Positions 1-7,539 of a stretch of DNA of 64,000 bases are shown piece by piece. Within the stretch, counting starts at the first letter, position 1. Each line of letters opens with the position of its first letter. The DNA comes from Bradyrhizobium sp. MOS002. GTDB taxonomy: Bacteria; Pseudomonadota; Alphaproteobacteria; Rhizobiales; Xanthobacteraceae. A model generated the notes under the pieces. It searched no databases, was not told the DNA's origin, and was given only the letters and a program-made list of their open reading frames with translations. The stretch lies in assembly GCF_003020115.1 (NCBI RefSeq), contig NZ_PYFX01000011.1, positions 1 to 64,000 of the forward strand, in the 5' to 3' direction. A program made the position numbers and the translations under genes.

Positions 1-109
1 GTCCATGGCATGGTGTCCTCCCTCGAATCTTTGCAAATCCGAAGGAATCACAGGCCAGCCAAAGCCGCTCACCCTTTTCCGGTCAGGCTCTCAGGATGAG
101 GAGATAGAT

Positions 110-1096
110 CTAGCGCGAGATCTTCGACGCGAGATCCGCGATCGACTTCATGACCGCGTCTCGCACGCCGCCATCATAGAGCGAATGGCCGGCTTCTTCC
201 ACGATGCGAATCTCGGAACCCGGCCACGCTTTCGCGAGCGCCTGCGATGTCTCGGGAGGGCACAACAGATCGTAGCGTCCCTGGACGATGATGCCGGGAA
301 TGCCGTCGAGCTTGCCGGCGTTCCGCAACAACTGGTTCTCCGTCATGAAGCTGTCGTGGATGAAATAATGCGCCTCCATGAACGGCGTCGCCGGCAATGT
401 GCGCCACACGTTCAGCGACGCCAGGTCGATCCGCGTCTTTGCAGCCTTGTGCTCCGACAAGGCGCGCTCGGTGTCGTGCCAGGCGCGCGAGGCCGGGCCA
501 TGCACGGCCGGATCAGGATCGAGGATGCGGCGATAGTAGGCTTCCACCGGCCGCGCGCGCTCCTCGGCCGGCAGCACGCTGAGAAAATCCTCGTAGAGCG
601 CGGGGTAGAATTGCGACAGGCGCGAGGTGAAGGCGATTTCGACTTCGGCACGCGTGCCGAGAAACGTCGCGCGGAGCGCAATTCCGGAGACCCGCTCGGG
701 ATGCGCCTGCGCATAAGCCAGCGCCAGCGTCGCGCCCCAGGAGCCGCCGACCACCATCCAGCGCTCGACGCCGAATTTCTCGCGGATCTTTTCCATGTCC
801 GCGATCAGATGCTGCGTGGTGTTGTGCGCGCGCGATCCCTTCGGCCGGCTGCGGCCGCAGCCGCGCTGGTCGAACAGCACGGCATGGAAACGGTCGGGAT
901 CGAACAGCCGGCGATGGTCGGGCTGGCAACCGCTGCCGGGGCCGCCATGCAGATAGACCGCGGGGATTCCGCCAGTGCGGCCGACGCTCTCGACATAGAG
1001 CTCGTGGCCGTCGCCGACGTCGAGCGTTTCGGAGGTCAGCGGTGCAAAGGGATCGGCGCGCTTGACTGAGCTGGCCGCGTCGGCGTCAGGCACCAT
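110..1096 (-). CDS. pip: Prolyl aminopeptidase-like S33 hydrolase at the end of the pqq operon
   Basis: This is a 328-residue alpha/beta hydrolase of the proline iminopeptidase (S33) family, which removes N-terminal proline from peptides in the cytoplasm. The family oxyanion motif HGGPGSG is at about residues 50-56 and the nucleophile elbow GGSWGA puts the catalytic serine near 119. Length matches the family. I chose the ATG at 1096 because the alignable protein begins there and because it overlaps the end of pqqE by 11 bases, which suggests translational coupling. A longer reading to 1210 would only add arginine-rich sequence inside pqqE. Its place as last gene of the PQQ operon suggests, but does not prove, a role in processing PqqA. 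It could instead be a general peptidase or an epoxide-hydrolase-like enzyme. Confidence 0.88.
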   Translation of the reverse strand: MVPDADAASSVKRADPFAPLTSETLDVGDGHELYVESVGRTGGIPAVYLHGGPGSGCQPDHRRLFDPDRFHAVLFDQRGCGRSRPKGSRAHNTTQHLIADMEKIREKFGVERWMVVGGSWGATLALAYAQAHPERVSGIALRATFLGTRAEVEIAFTSRLSQFYPALYEDFLSVLPAEERARPVEAYYRRILDPDPAVHGPASRAWHDTERALSEHKAAKTRIDLASLNVWRTLPATPFMEAHYFIHDSFMTENQLLRNAGKLDGIPGIIVQGRYDLLCPPETSQALAKAWPGSEIRIVEEAGHSLYDGGVRDAVMKSIADLASKISR

Positions 1097-2285
1097 TCTC
1101 GGATTCCAGGGTGCCGCCGGCGAAATTGCGGTAGATGAAGCGGTTGGTGTCGCCCTCGGCCTCGCGCTCGGCCTGCTTGAAGATGGTCTCGTGCAGCGGC
1201 GACAGCGCACAGGCAGGATCGGTGTTGGCGGCGTCGCCGGTCAGCGCAAAGGCCTGGCAGCGGCAGCCGCCGAAATCGATCTCGCGGAATTCGCAGGTCT
1301 TGCACGGCTCCTTCATCCAGCCGGTACCGCGATAGCGGTTGAAGGCGTCCGAGTTCTGCCAGATCCAGGCGATCGAATGGTTGGAGCGCACCGATTCGAA
1401 GTCGAGCCCGGTGATGCTCTCGGCGGCGTGGCAGGGCAGCACCTTGCCGGCCGGCGAAATGTTGAAGAACTGCCGGCCCCAGCCGCCCATGCACTTCTTC
1501 GGCCGCAGCGCGTAATAATCGGGCACGACATAGTCGATCGTCAGCCGGCCCTTCAGCCGCTCGCGCGCCTCCTCGACGATGCGGGTGCACTCGTCGAGCT
1601 GCGCGACCGTCGGCATCAGTGCGGCGCGGTTCTTCAGCGCCCAGCCGTAATATTGCACATTGGCGACCTCAAGCCGGTCGGCGTCGAGATCGACCGACAT
1701 CTGGATGATCTCAGGCAGCTGGTGCAGGTTCTGCCGGTGCATCACCGCATTCACGGTGAGCGGCAAATCGAGCTCGCGGGTCCATTTGGCCACTTCGAGC
1801 TTCTTGCGGTGGCCGCCTCTGTAGCCGCCAACGCGATCGGCCAGGCCCTCTTCGACGCCCTGGAAGCTGATCTGCACGTGGCAGAGCCCGGCATCGGCAA
1901 GCTCACTCAACCGCTCGCGCGTCAGCAGCACGGCCGAGGTGATGAGGTTGGTGTAGAGGCCGACGTCGCTGGCATGCTTGACCAGCTCGACGAGGTCCTT
2001 GCGCGCGGTCGGCTCGCCGCCGGAGAAATGCACCTGGAGCACGCCGATCTCGGCGAGTTCGCTCAGCACTTTCTTCCATTCCTCGGTGGTCAGCTCCTTG
2101 CCCGAGCGGTCGAGCTCGACCGGGTTGGAGCAATAGGGACATTGCAGCGGGCAGCGATGGGTGATCTCGAGCAGCACGGCGAGCGGAATGCCGAACGTCT
2201 CTGCCGTCGAGCGGCTCTTCTCCAGCACCGCGAGGCTGTCGCTGGCGTCGGGCGGGAGGGTGGGGTTGCCGAGCACATCGCTCAT
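1086..2285 (-). CDS. pqqE: PqqA peptide cyclase, radical SAM (PqqE)
   Basis: PqqE is the radical SAM enzyme that forms the carbon-carbon bond between the glutamate and tyrosine side chains of PqqA, the first step of PQQ synthesis. The 399-residue protein has the CX3CX2C cluster motif (Cys45, Cys49, Cys52, in CPLQCPYC). It also has a C-terminal SPASM region rich in cysteine, including CMGGWG, CHAAES, CKTC and GGCRC, for auxiliary iron-sulfur clusters. Its start codon overlaps the pqqD stop by four bases (ATGA), and its end overlaps the peptidase gene. Family, length and context all agree, so the call is firm. Confidence 0.97.
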   Translation of the reverse strand: MSDVLGNPTLPPDASDSLAVLEKSRSTAETFGIPLAVLLEITHRCPLQCPYCSNPVELDRSGKELTTEEWKKVLSELAEIGVLQVHFSGGEPTARKDLVELVKHASDVGLYTNLITSAVLLTRERLSELADAGLCHVQISFQGVEEGLADRVGGYRGGHRKKLEVAKWTRELDLPLTVNAVMHRQNLHQLPEIIQMSVDLDADRLEVANVQYYGWALKNRAALMPTVAQLDECTRIVEEARERLKGRLTIDYVVPDYYALRPKKCMGGWGRQFFNISPAGKVLPCHAAESITGLDFESVRSNHSIAWIWQNSDAFNRYRGTGWMKEPCKTCEFREIDFGGCRCQAFALTGDAANTDPACALSPLHETIFKQAEREAEGDTNRFIYRNFAGGTLESENGA

Positions 2286-2593
2286 GACGTCTTCTCCCGG
2301 GCCTCCGTGAGAAAGCCCTTGTCGGCGAGATCCTGCAGCATGACGATGACGTCGGCCAGGATCGCCTCGCGCGGCGCGGCGTATTTTGCCGCGAGCTGGT
2401 CGGACACGTCGCCGACATTGCGCTCGCCGTCGCAGAGCTGCAAGACCTCGACCGCGATCTCGTCCGGCGCCAGCACGCGTTCGGGCGCCAGGATCACCCA
2501 GACTTTTCGCGTCTCGTCATATTTCAGCTTGGCGTGCCGCGGCAGCACCGGCCGGCTCGCCTCGCTGACGCTGATGTGACGCGGCCCGGCCAT
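2282..2593 (-). CDS. pqqD: PQQ biosynthesis peptide chaperone PqqD
   Basis: PqqD binds the PqqA precursor peptide and presents it to PqqE (a RiPP recognition element). The protein is 103 residues from the ATG at 2593 (start MAGPRHISV). This gives the usual PqqD length plus a short N-terminal extension, whereas the longer frame to 2665 would run into pqqC. Recognisable parts are LPRHAKLKYDE, the VILAPER segment and the helical end with ADVIVMLQDL. It ends four bases inside the start of pqqE and begins 10 bases after the pqqC stop, so it sits in one operon with both. Confidence 0.95.
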   Translation of the reverse strand: MAGPRHISVSEASRPVLPRHAKLKYDETRKVWVILAPERVLAPDEIAVEVLQLCDGERNVGDVSDQLAAKYAAPREAILADVIVMLQDLADKGFLTEAREKTS

Positions 2594-2603
2594 CGATTGT
2601 TCC

Positions 2604-3395
2604 TCAGCTCGCCTTTGAGTGTTCTTGGGGCACGAACGCGCCCGGCGGAATGTGGCCCTCGACATAGGCGTGCTGGAGCGCGTCGAGCTGCACCCACAGC
2701 ACGTTAGTCTTGAAGATCAGCGCATTGCAGACGGATGCCCGTTGCTCAGGCGTCGTGGCATGCGCCTTGACATAGTCGAGTGCAAAGCCGGCATCGCGCG
2801 GCGCCTGGGCCAGGCGGCGCTTGAAGTAGCTCATGATATCAGGATTGACGAAGTCGTAGTGCTCCAGCATGCCGGCAATGCGCTCTTCGTGCAGGTTCGG
2901 CGCGAACAATTCGGTGAGCGAGGAGGCGATCGCCTCCAGCGGCGACTTCTCACGGCAATAGTGCACATAGGCTTCCACCGCAAAGCGCGTCGCGGGCAGG
3001 ATGCCTTCGGTCGATTCCACATAGGCCGTGTCCAGCCCGAGGCCGTCGGTCAGCTTCAGCCAGCGCTCGATACCGCCTTCGGAGCCGATATCGCCGTCAT
3101 GATCCTCGATGCGGTGCCGCCATTCCAGCCGCGTGGCGCGGTCGCGGAAGCGCGAGATCACCACCGCATCCTTGATCGGGATGGTGCTCTGGTAATAATA
3201 GCGGTTCAGCGCCCAGGCCTGGACCTGGCCCTTGTTCAGCTTGCCGCCGTGCAGCAGCTTATGGAACGGATGCAGGCTGTGATAGCGCGTCGCCCCGATA
3301 TGGCGCAGCGTCGCCTCCAGCTCCTCGGCCGAGTTGAGCCTGATGTCCTTGCCGACCGAGAGCGCGGTCATTCCAGTCAGTGACGCGGCATTCAC
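2604..3395 (-). CDS. pqqC: Pyrroloquinoline-quinone synthase PqqC
   Basis: PqqC is the cofactor-less oxidase that carries out the last step of PQQ formation, ring closure and eight-electron oxidation of the intermediate AHQQ. The 263-residue protein is all-helical in this family and shows the conserved HPFHKLLHGG, WALNRYYYQ, IEDHDGD and FAPNLHEERI segments, including the histidines and arginines that line the active site. It overlaps pqqB by four bases (ATGA at 3392-3395) and is followed by pqqD after 10 bases. The N-terminus has a short extension before ALSVGKDIRL, and an internal Met9 is a possible alternative start. Confidence 0.97.
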   Translation of the reverse strand: MNAASLTGMTALSVGKDIRLNSAEELEATLRHIGATRYHSLHPFHKLLHGGKLNKGQVQAWALNRYYYQSTIPIKDAVVISRFRDRATRLEWRHRIEDHDGDIGSEGGIERWLKLTDGLGLDTAYVESTEGILPATRFAVEAYVHYCREKSPLEAIASSLTELFAPNLHEERIAGMLEHYDFVNPDIMSYFKRRLAQAPRDAGFALDYVKAHATTPEQRASVCNALIFKTNVLWVQLDALQHAYVEGHIPPGAFVPQEHSKAS

Positions 3396-4321
3396 AGCAC
3401 GATCTCCGTTCCGTCAGCGGGTATCTGCCAGCCCGCCGCTTCAGCGGCCTTGCGCTCGGGGGAAGCGGGCAGCAGCGCCGGGTTCGAGTTATTGATATGC
3501 AGAAATATCTTCCTGTCGAGTGCGAGGTCGGCGAGCCGCGCGATGGCGCCGTGGTCGCCGGACATCGCGACATGGCCCATGCTCTTGCCGGTCTTGTGGC
3601 CGAGGCCGGCCCTGATCATCTCGTCGTCCTGCCACACCGTGCCGTCGAAGAACACCAGCGAAGCGCCGTCGATCTCGGCCTTGAGCGCGTCGGTGACCTC
3701 GGCGCAGGCCGCGATGAAGTAGAAGCATTTGCCGGTCGATTTGTCGGTGATCTTCAGCCCCAGCGTATCGCCTTCGCCGGTGTCGCCGCCTGGATGCACC
3801 TTGCCTTCCAGGTACCAGGCCGATTTGCCCGAGACCGCGAAGGGCAGCACCTCAAGTCCTGAGCGCGTCCCGTCCGGCAGCCGCGGCTCGAACGACTCAT
3901 TGATGTCGACCGGCTGGCGCTGCACGTTCTTCTCGTTCAGCACGTTGAAGATGCTGTTGGCCTTCAGGATCGCCAGCACCTTTTCATGCGCATAGATCGT
4001 GAAGGGCGATCCCTCGCGCATCGACAGCAGGCCCGCCACCGCGTCCACTTCGCTGTTGGTCAGGATCACGCCTGCGATCGGCGTATGGCGCAGCGCGCCT
4101 GCCTTCGGATGCAGCTGTGGCGTGGCATTCAATTGCTGGCGGAGGTCGGGAGAGGCGTTGATCAAGAACCAGTGCTCGCCGTCGCCACTGAAGGCGACCG
4201 AGGCTTGGGTTCGTTGCAGCTCTTGGCCGTTTTCACGGGCCGTCCGGCAGCCCTTGCAGCCGCAATTCCATTGCGGCACTCCGCCGCCGGCTGCGGCGCC
4301 CAGGACGACGACGCGAAGCAT
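3392..4321 (-). CDS. pqqB: PQQ biosynthesis protein PqqB (metallo-hydrolase fold)
   Basis: PqqB belongs to the metallo-beta-lactamase fold. It is thought to hydroxylate the tyrosine moiety released from PqqA, and older work suggested a transport role. The 309-residue protein has the usual N-terminal AAGGGVPQWNCGC signature, a CXC-type zinc site (CGCKGC), a later NSEVDAVAGLL segment and SMGHVAMSG near the C-terminus. The start at 4321 is preceded by a good AGGAGA ribosome site. It lies 118 bases downstream of pqqA, and its end overlaps the pqqC start by four bases. Confidence 0.97.
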   Translation of the reverse strand: MLRVVVLGAAAGGGVPQWNCGCKGCRTARENGQELQRTQASVAFSGDGEHWFLINASPDLRQQLNATPQLHPKAGALRHTPIAGVILTNSEVDAVAGLLSMREGSPFTIYAHEKVLAILKANSIFNVLNEKNVQRQPVDINESFEPRLPDGTRSGLEVLPFAVSGKSAWYLEGKVHPGGDTGEGDTLGLKITDKSTGKCFYFIAACAEVTDALKAEIDGASLVFFDGTVWQDDEMIRAGLGHKTGKSMGHVAMSGDHGAIARLADLALDRKIFLHINNSNPALLPASPERKAAEAAGWQIPADGTEIVL

Positions 4322-4439
4322 AATCCGTCTCCTGGAAGCAATGTCGCGAGGTGGACCTCACGCCAACACAAATCCTGTCTTCCGGACATGCATCGTGACC
4401 GAAAGATCCACCTGCGCAGAATGCGAATTCACCAACCGC

Positions 4440-4520
4440 TTACTTGCGGGTGGCGCTCACATACATGTTGATTTCCATGCCACAGGGCACTTCGACGATC
4501 TTCGGGGCTTTCCAGGCCAT
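4440..4520 (-). CDS. pqqA: PQQ precursor peptide PqqA
   Basis: This 26-codon gene encodes the ribosomal precursor of PQQ. The peptide starts MAWKAPKIVEV and ends YVSATRK. Glu16 and Tyr20 stand in the invariant E-x3-Y arrangement whose side chains become the cofactor. The ATG at 4520 is preceded by GGAGA at eight bases, and the stop codon is at 4440-4442. It is the first gene of the leftward pqq operon, with a 248-base gap before the divergent gene at 4769 that must hold the operon promoter. The 118-base gap between pqqA and pqqB is typical, since pqqA is usually expressed more strongly than the enzymes. Confidence 0.97.
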   Translation of the reverse strand: MAWKAPKIVEVPCGMEINMYVSATRK

Positions 4521-4768
4521 TTCGGCTCTCCATTTTCGAGATTTCGGACGTATCCGCCCGTGGCTAAGTTACTGCGAGCACAAAAGTTCGCCAGTGAAAT
4601 TTTCCCGAGCAAGGGTATGTTGCGCCGCGAAAAAGTGCGGGGAACAGTACTTTCTGGTGATGCGGCCCTGCGCGTGGCGCATTCGGTCGCGAACCCTGTC
4701 CTGATAAAGCAGTTGTGAGTGCAGTGCAGCTTTCAATCCGGTACAGGCGACCCAACTGGAACTTCGTG

Positions 4769-5026
4769 ATGCCCAGATATTTCTTCAACACCCGTATCGG
4801 CAACGAACTGATCGTGGATCCTGAGGGAGAGGATTTGCGCAATCCCGACCGCGCCTGGGAGGTTGCCCGCCAGATGATTCTGGAGGTGCTGAGATCGGAA
4901 GGCACCCAGCCGGCCCTGCTCGAGGCCGTCATCGAGGTCACCGACCGCGAAGGTGAGATTGTGCTCGAATTCCCCTTTACCGAGGCACTCCTGGACATCC
5001 CGGACCAGTCTGCGACGAGGCATTAG
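4769..5026 (+). CDS. Small DUF6894-like protein
   Basis: This 85-residue acidic protein starts MPRYFFNTRIGNE. Small rhizobial proteins of this type begin MPRYFF, carry a D-x-E-G-x-x-L element (here DPEGEDL) and an alanine/arginine helix, and end in a short beta strand. I assign it to DUF6894 from memory of that pattern; function is unknown. The ATG at 4769 was preferred over 4715 because the family begins at MPRYFF, although the ribosome site before it is weak. It is divergent from pqqA, and no operon partner follows because a palindromic repeat begins 57 bases after its stop. Confidence 0.7.
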   Translation: MPRYFFNTRIGNELIVDPEGEDLRNPDRAWEVARQMILEVLRSEGTQPALLEAVIEVTDREGEIVLEFPFTEALLDIPDQSATRH

Positions 5027-5083
5027 GTCCCCCAGTTCTCTCCCCGTCATTGCGAGGAGAAGTGACGCCGCAGCTCTTTCCAC

Positions 5084-5163
5084 CGTCATTGCGAGCGCAG
5101 CGAAGCAATCCAGGCTGTCCCCGCGGAGGGACTCTGGATTGCTTCGCTGCGCTCGCAATGACG
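5084..5163. repeat. Palindromic intergenic repeat, copy R1
   Basis: An 80-base inverted repeat runs from cgtcattgcgagcgcagcg to ctcgcaatgacg. The two arms of about 30 bases pair almost perfectly around a short variable centre. It is preceded at 5045-5059 by an extra partial left arm (cgtcattgcgaggag). It lies between the DUF6894-like gene and the amidase operon. The same element recurs seven more times in the window. Confidence 0.92.
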
Positions 5164-5258
5164 GAGAATGTGGCAATCCGGGCCCTTCGCCCTTGCGAAA
5201 TCCGCATGGCTTTGCCGCGTTCCCGGGGCTAAAAGACGCCGGTTAAACGGAGCAAGCC

Positions 5259-6659
5259 ATGCAAGATCTCTGGCGCCTGTCGGCGGCCGACCTCGCCAAC
5301 CTCGTCAAAACCAAGAAGGTCTCCGCCAGGGAGGCCGCGCAGTCCGGCCTCGCCCGGCTCGACGCCGTCAATCCCAGCCTCAACGCCGTGATCGACCACC
5401 GGCCCGAGGACGTGCTCAAGCAGGCGGACGCCGTCGATGCCGCCATCGCGAAGGGGGAGGACCCCGGCGTGCTGGCCGGCGTGCCCGTCACCATCAAGGC
5501 CAATGTCGACCAGGAGGGCTTTGCCACCACCAATGGCCTCAAGCTCCAACGCGACCTGATCGCGCGCGAGGACAATCCGGTGGTCGCCAATTTCCGCAAA
5601 GCCGGCGCGGTTCTCCTTGGGCGCACCAATTGCCCGGCCTTCTCCTATCGCTGGTTCACCACCAACCTGGTCCACGGCGACACCAAGAACCCCCGCGACG
5701 CCTCGCTGACGCCGGGCGGCTCGTCCGGCGGCGCCGGTTCGGCGGTCGCGGCCGGCATCGGCCATATCGCCCACGGCACCGACATCGCCGGCTCGATCCG
5801 TTATCCCGCCTATGCCTGCGGCGTGCATGGTCTGCGCCCGACCCTGGGCCGCATCCCGGCCTTCAATCCGGCCCTGCCGGAGCGCCCGATCGGGCCGCAG
5901 ATCATGGCGGTGTCGGGACCTCTGGCGCGCACCGTCAACGACATCAGGATTTCGCTCGCGGCGATGTCGGCCCGCGACATCCGCGATCCCTGGTTCGTGC
6001 CGGCGCCGCTGGAAGGCCCCGCGCGGCCCAAGCGCGCCGCGCTCTGCCTCAACCCGGATGGCCTTGCGACGGCCCCCGAGGTGAAGGCGGCCGTCGTCGA
6101 TGCCGGCAAGCGGCTCGAACGGGCCGGCTGGACCGTCGAGACAATCGAGAACACCCCGCCGATGCGCGAAGCGGTCGAGTGGCAGATCAAGCTCTGGCTC
6201 GGTGATGGCTATGAGGCGCAACTCGAAATGGCCGAGCGTGAGGGGGATCCCGGCGCGCTGGCGTGCCTGCGCGGCAACCGCGCCAGGGTCACGCCGATGG
6301 ACCAGGCGAACTACGCCAAGGCATTGACCCGGCGCGCCACGCTGACCCGCGAATGGATGCTGTTCTTCGAGACCTATGCCGTGCTGCTGACGCCGGTCTC
6401 CGGCGAATTGCCGTTCCCCGATCATCTCGACCGCAAGGACGACTCGTCCTTCAAACGCGTCTGGGAAGCACAGCTGCCGCAGATCGCCATTCCCTTCATG
6501 GGCCTGCCGGGCCTCGTGGTTTCCACCGGCCTCGTCGGCAAGGCCCCGGTCGGCGTGCACATCGTGTCCGGCCGCTATCGCGAGGATCTCTGCCTGCTCG
6601 CAGGCGAGGCGATCGAGGCGGGCGGCGTGCCGCCGTCGCCGATCGACCCCGTGGGTTAG
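5259..6659 (+). CDS. Amidase signature family hydrolase
   Basis: This 466-residue cytoplasmic hydrolase belongs to the amidase signature family, which cleaves carboxamides through a Ser-Ser-Lys triad. The lysine is in VTIKANVD (Lys80), the bridging serine is in the glycine/serine-rich GGSSGGAGS stretch (155-156), and the nucleophile is in DIAGSIRYP (Ser179). The substrate cannot be read from the sequence. It lacks the GatB and GatC neighbours expected of a Glu-tRNA amidotransferase subunit, so a free amidase is more likely. The glutathione peroxidase gene starts two bases after its stop, so the two are co-transcribed. Confidence 0.92.
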   Translation: MQDLWRLSAADLANLVKTKKVSAREAAQSGLARLDAVNPSLNAVIDHRPEDVLKQADAVDAAIAKGEDPGVLAGVPVTIKANVDQEGFATTNGLKLQRDLIAREDNPVVANFRKAGAVLLGRTNCPAFSYRWFTTNLVHGDTKNPRDASLTPGGSSGGAGSAVAAGIGHIAHGTDIAGSIRYPAYACGVHGLRPTLGRIPAFNPALPERPIGPQIMAVSGPLARTVNDIRISLAAMSARDIRDPWFVPAPLEGPARPKRAALCLNPDGLATAPEVKAAVVDAGKRLERAGWTVETIENTPPMREAVEWQIKLWLGDGYEAQLEMAEREGDPGALACLRGNRARVTPMDQANYAKALTRRATLTREWMLFFETYAVLLTPVSGELPFPDHLDRKDDSSFKRVWEAQLPQIAIPFMGLPGLVVSTGLVGKAPVGVHIVSGRYREDLCLLAGEAIEAGGVPPSPIDPVG

Positions 6660-6661
6660 CG

Positions 6662-7138
6662 ATGTCGGTGATCTACGACTTCAAGGCCAACTCGCTTTTC
6701 GGCGAAGAAGTGCCGATGAAACGCTTCGAAGGACAAGTGCTGTTGATCGTCAACACCGCGAGCAAATGCGGCTTCACGCCGCAATATCGCGGGCTGGAGG
6801 ATCTGCATCGCGATCTCAATCCGCGCGGCTTCTCGGTGCTCGGCTTTCCCTGCAACCAGTTCGGTGCGCAGGAGCCCGGAGCAGCGAGCGAAATCCAGTC
6901 GTTCTGCTCGACCAATTACGACGTCACCTTCCCCCTGTTCGAGAAGATCGACGTCAACGGCAGCAATGCGCATCCGTTGTATGAGTACCTGAAACGCCAA
7001 CAATCCGGCCTGCTGGGCGCCTCCATCAAATGGAATTTCACGAAATTCCTGGTGGATCGCGCCGGCAAGGTGGTCGCGCGCCACGCGCCGACCGCCCGGC
7101 CCGAAGGATTGCGGCAGCAAATCGAGACCCTGTTATGA
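6662..7138 (+). CDS. Glutathione peroxidase family protein
   Basis: This 158-residue thiol peroxidase of the GPx family reduces hydroperoxides, in most bacteria with thioredoxin rather than glutathione. The peroxidatic Cys36 lies in NTASKCGFTPQY. The family motifs GFPCNQFG (with the resolving-type cysteine and the active-site glutamine) and WNFTKFLV (Trp/Asn of the tetrad) are intact. The start at 6662 is two bases after the amidase stop, and its stop overlaps the next ATG by four bases (7135-7138), giving a tight three-gene unit. Confidence 0.94.
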   Translation: MSVIYDFKANSLFGEEVPMKRFEGQVLLIVNTASKCGFTPQYRGLEDLHRDLNPRGFSVLGFPCNQFGAQEPGAASEIQSFCSTNYDVTFPLFEKIDVNGSNAHPLYEYLKRQQSGLLGASIKWNFTKFLVDRAGKVVARHAPTARPEGLRQQIETLL

Positions 7139-7392
7139 GCGAGACAATCATGAGCGACGAATTTCCAGACCGCCTCTCGGTCGATCCGAACAGCCCCTAT
7201 TACAACGCCGATATCCTGGCGCGCGACGTCGGCATCCGCTTCAAGGGTGTCGAGAAGACAAATGTCGAGGAATACTGCATCAGCGAAGGCTGGGTTCGCG
7301 TCACCGCCGGCAACGCCAAGGACCGCCACGGCAACCCGCTGACCATCAAGGTGCACGGCCCGGTCGAGCCGTATTTCAGGGATAAGAAGTAA
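7135..7392 (+). CDS. DUF3297 family protein
   Basis: This small cytoplasmic protein has 85 residues from the ATG at 7135, or 80 from the ATG at 7150 that matches the usual family start MSDEFPDRLS. The core EKTNVEEYCISEGWVR followed by a GNPLTIKVHG segment is characteristic of DUF3297, a family of unknown function widespread in Proteobacteria. It is translationally coupled to the peroxidase gene through an ATGA overlap if the first ATG is used. Nothing in the sequence reveals a catalytic site. Confidence 0.88.
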   Translation: MSETIMSDEFPDRLSVDPNSPYYNADILARDVGIRFKGVEKTNVEEYCISEGWVRVTAGNAKDRHGNPLTIKVHGPVEPYFRDKK

Positions 7393-7439
7393 GAGCGCCG
7401 CGCTCCCTCCTCGTCATCGCGAGGAGCGCACTCTCTCCT

Positions 7440-7527
7440 CGTCATTGCGAGGAGCCCTTGCGACGAAGCAATCCAGACTATCTCCGCGGATGCATTTCTG
7501 GATTGCTTCGCTTCGCTCGCAATGACG
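7440..7527. repeat. Palindromic intergenic repeat, copy R2
   Basis: This 88-base copy has its left arm in the longer form (cgtcattgcgaggagcccttgcgacgaagcaatcc) and its right arm in the short form. It is preceded at 7412-7427 by another partial left arm. Its right end lies only 12 bases before the tarD start codon, so the repeat probably forms most of the tarD leader if transcription begins upstream of it. Confidence 0.92.
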
Positions 7528-7539
7528 AAAGGAAACACC

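Noticed and set aside
5..1069. A 354-codon plus-strand frame opposite the prolyl peptidase gene
   Set aside because: It lies antisense to a gene with clear motifs and itself shows only Arg/Ala-rich sequence; this is typical of GC-rich codon structure.
5259..6659. The amidase considered as GatA of the tRNA amidotransferase
   Set aside because: There are no gatB or gatC genes nearby and the operon partners are a peroxidase and a DUF3297 protein.
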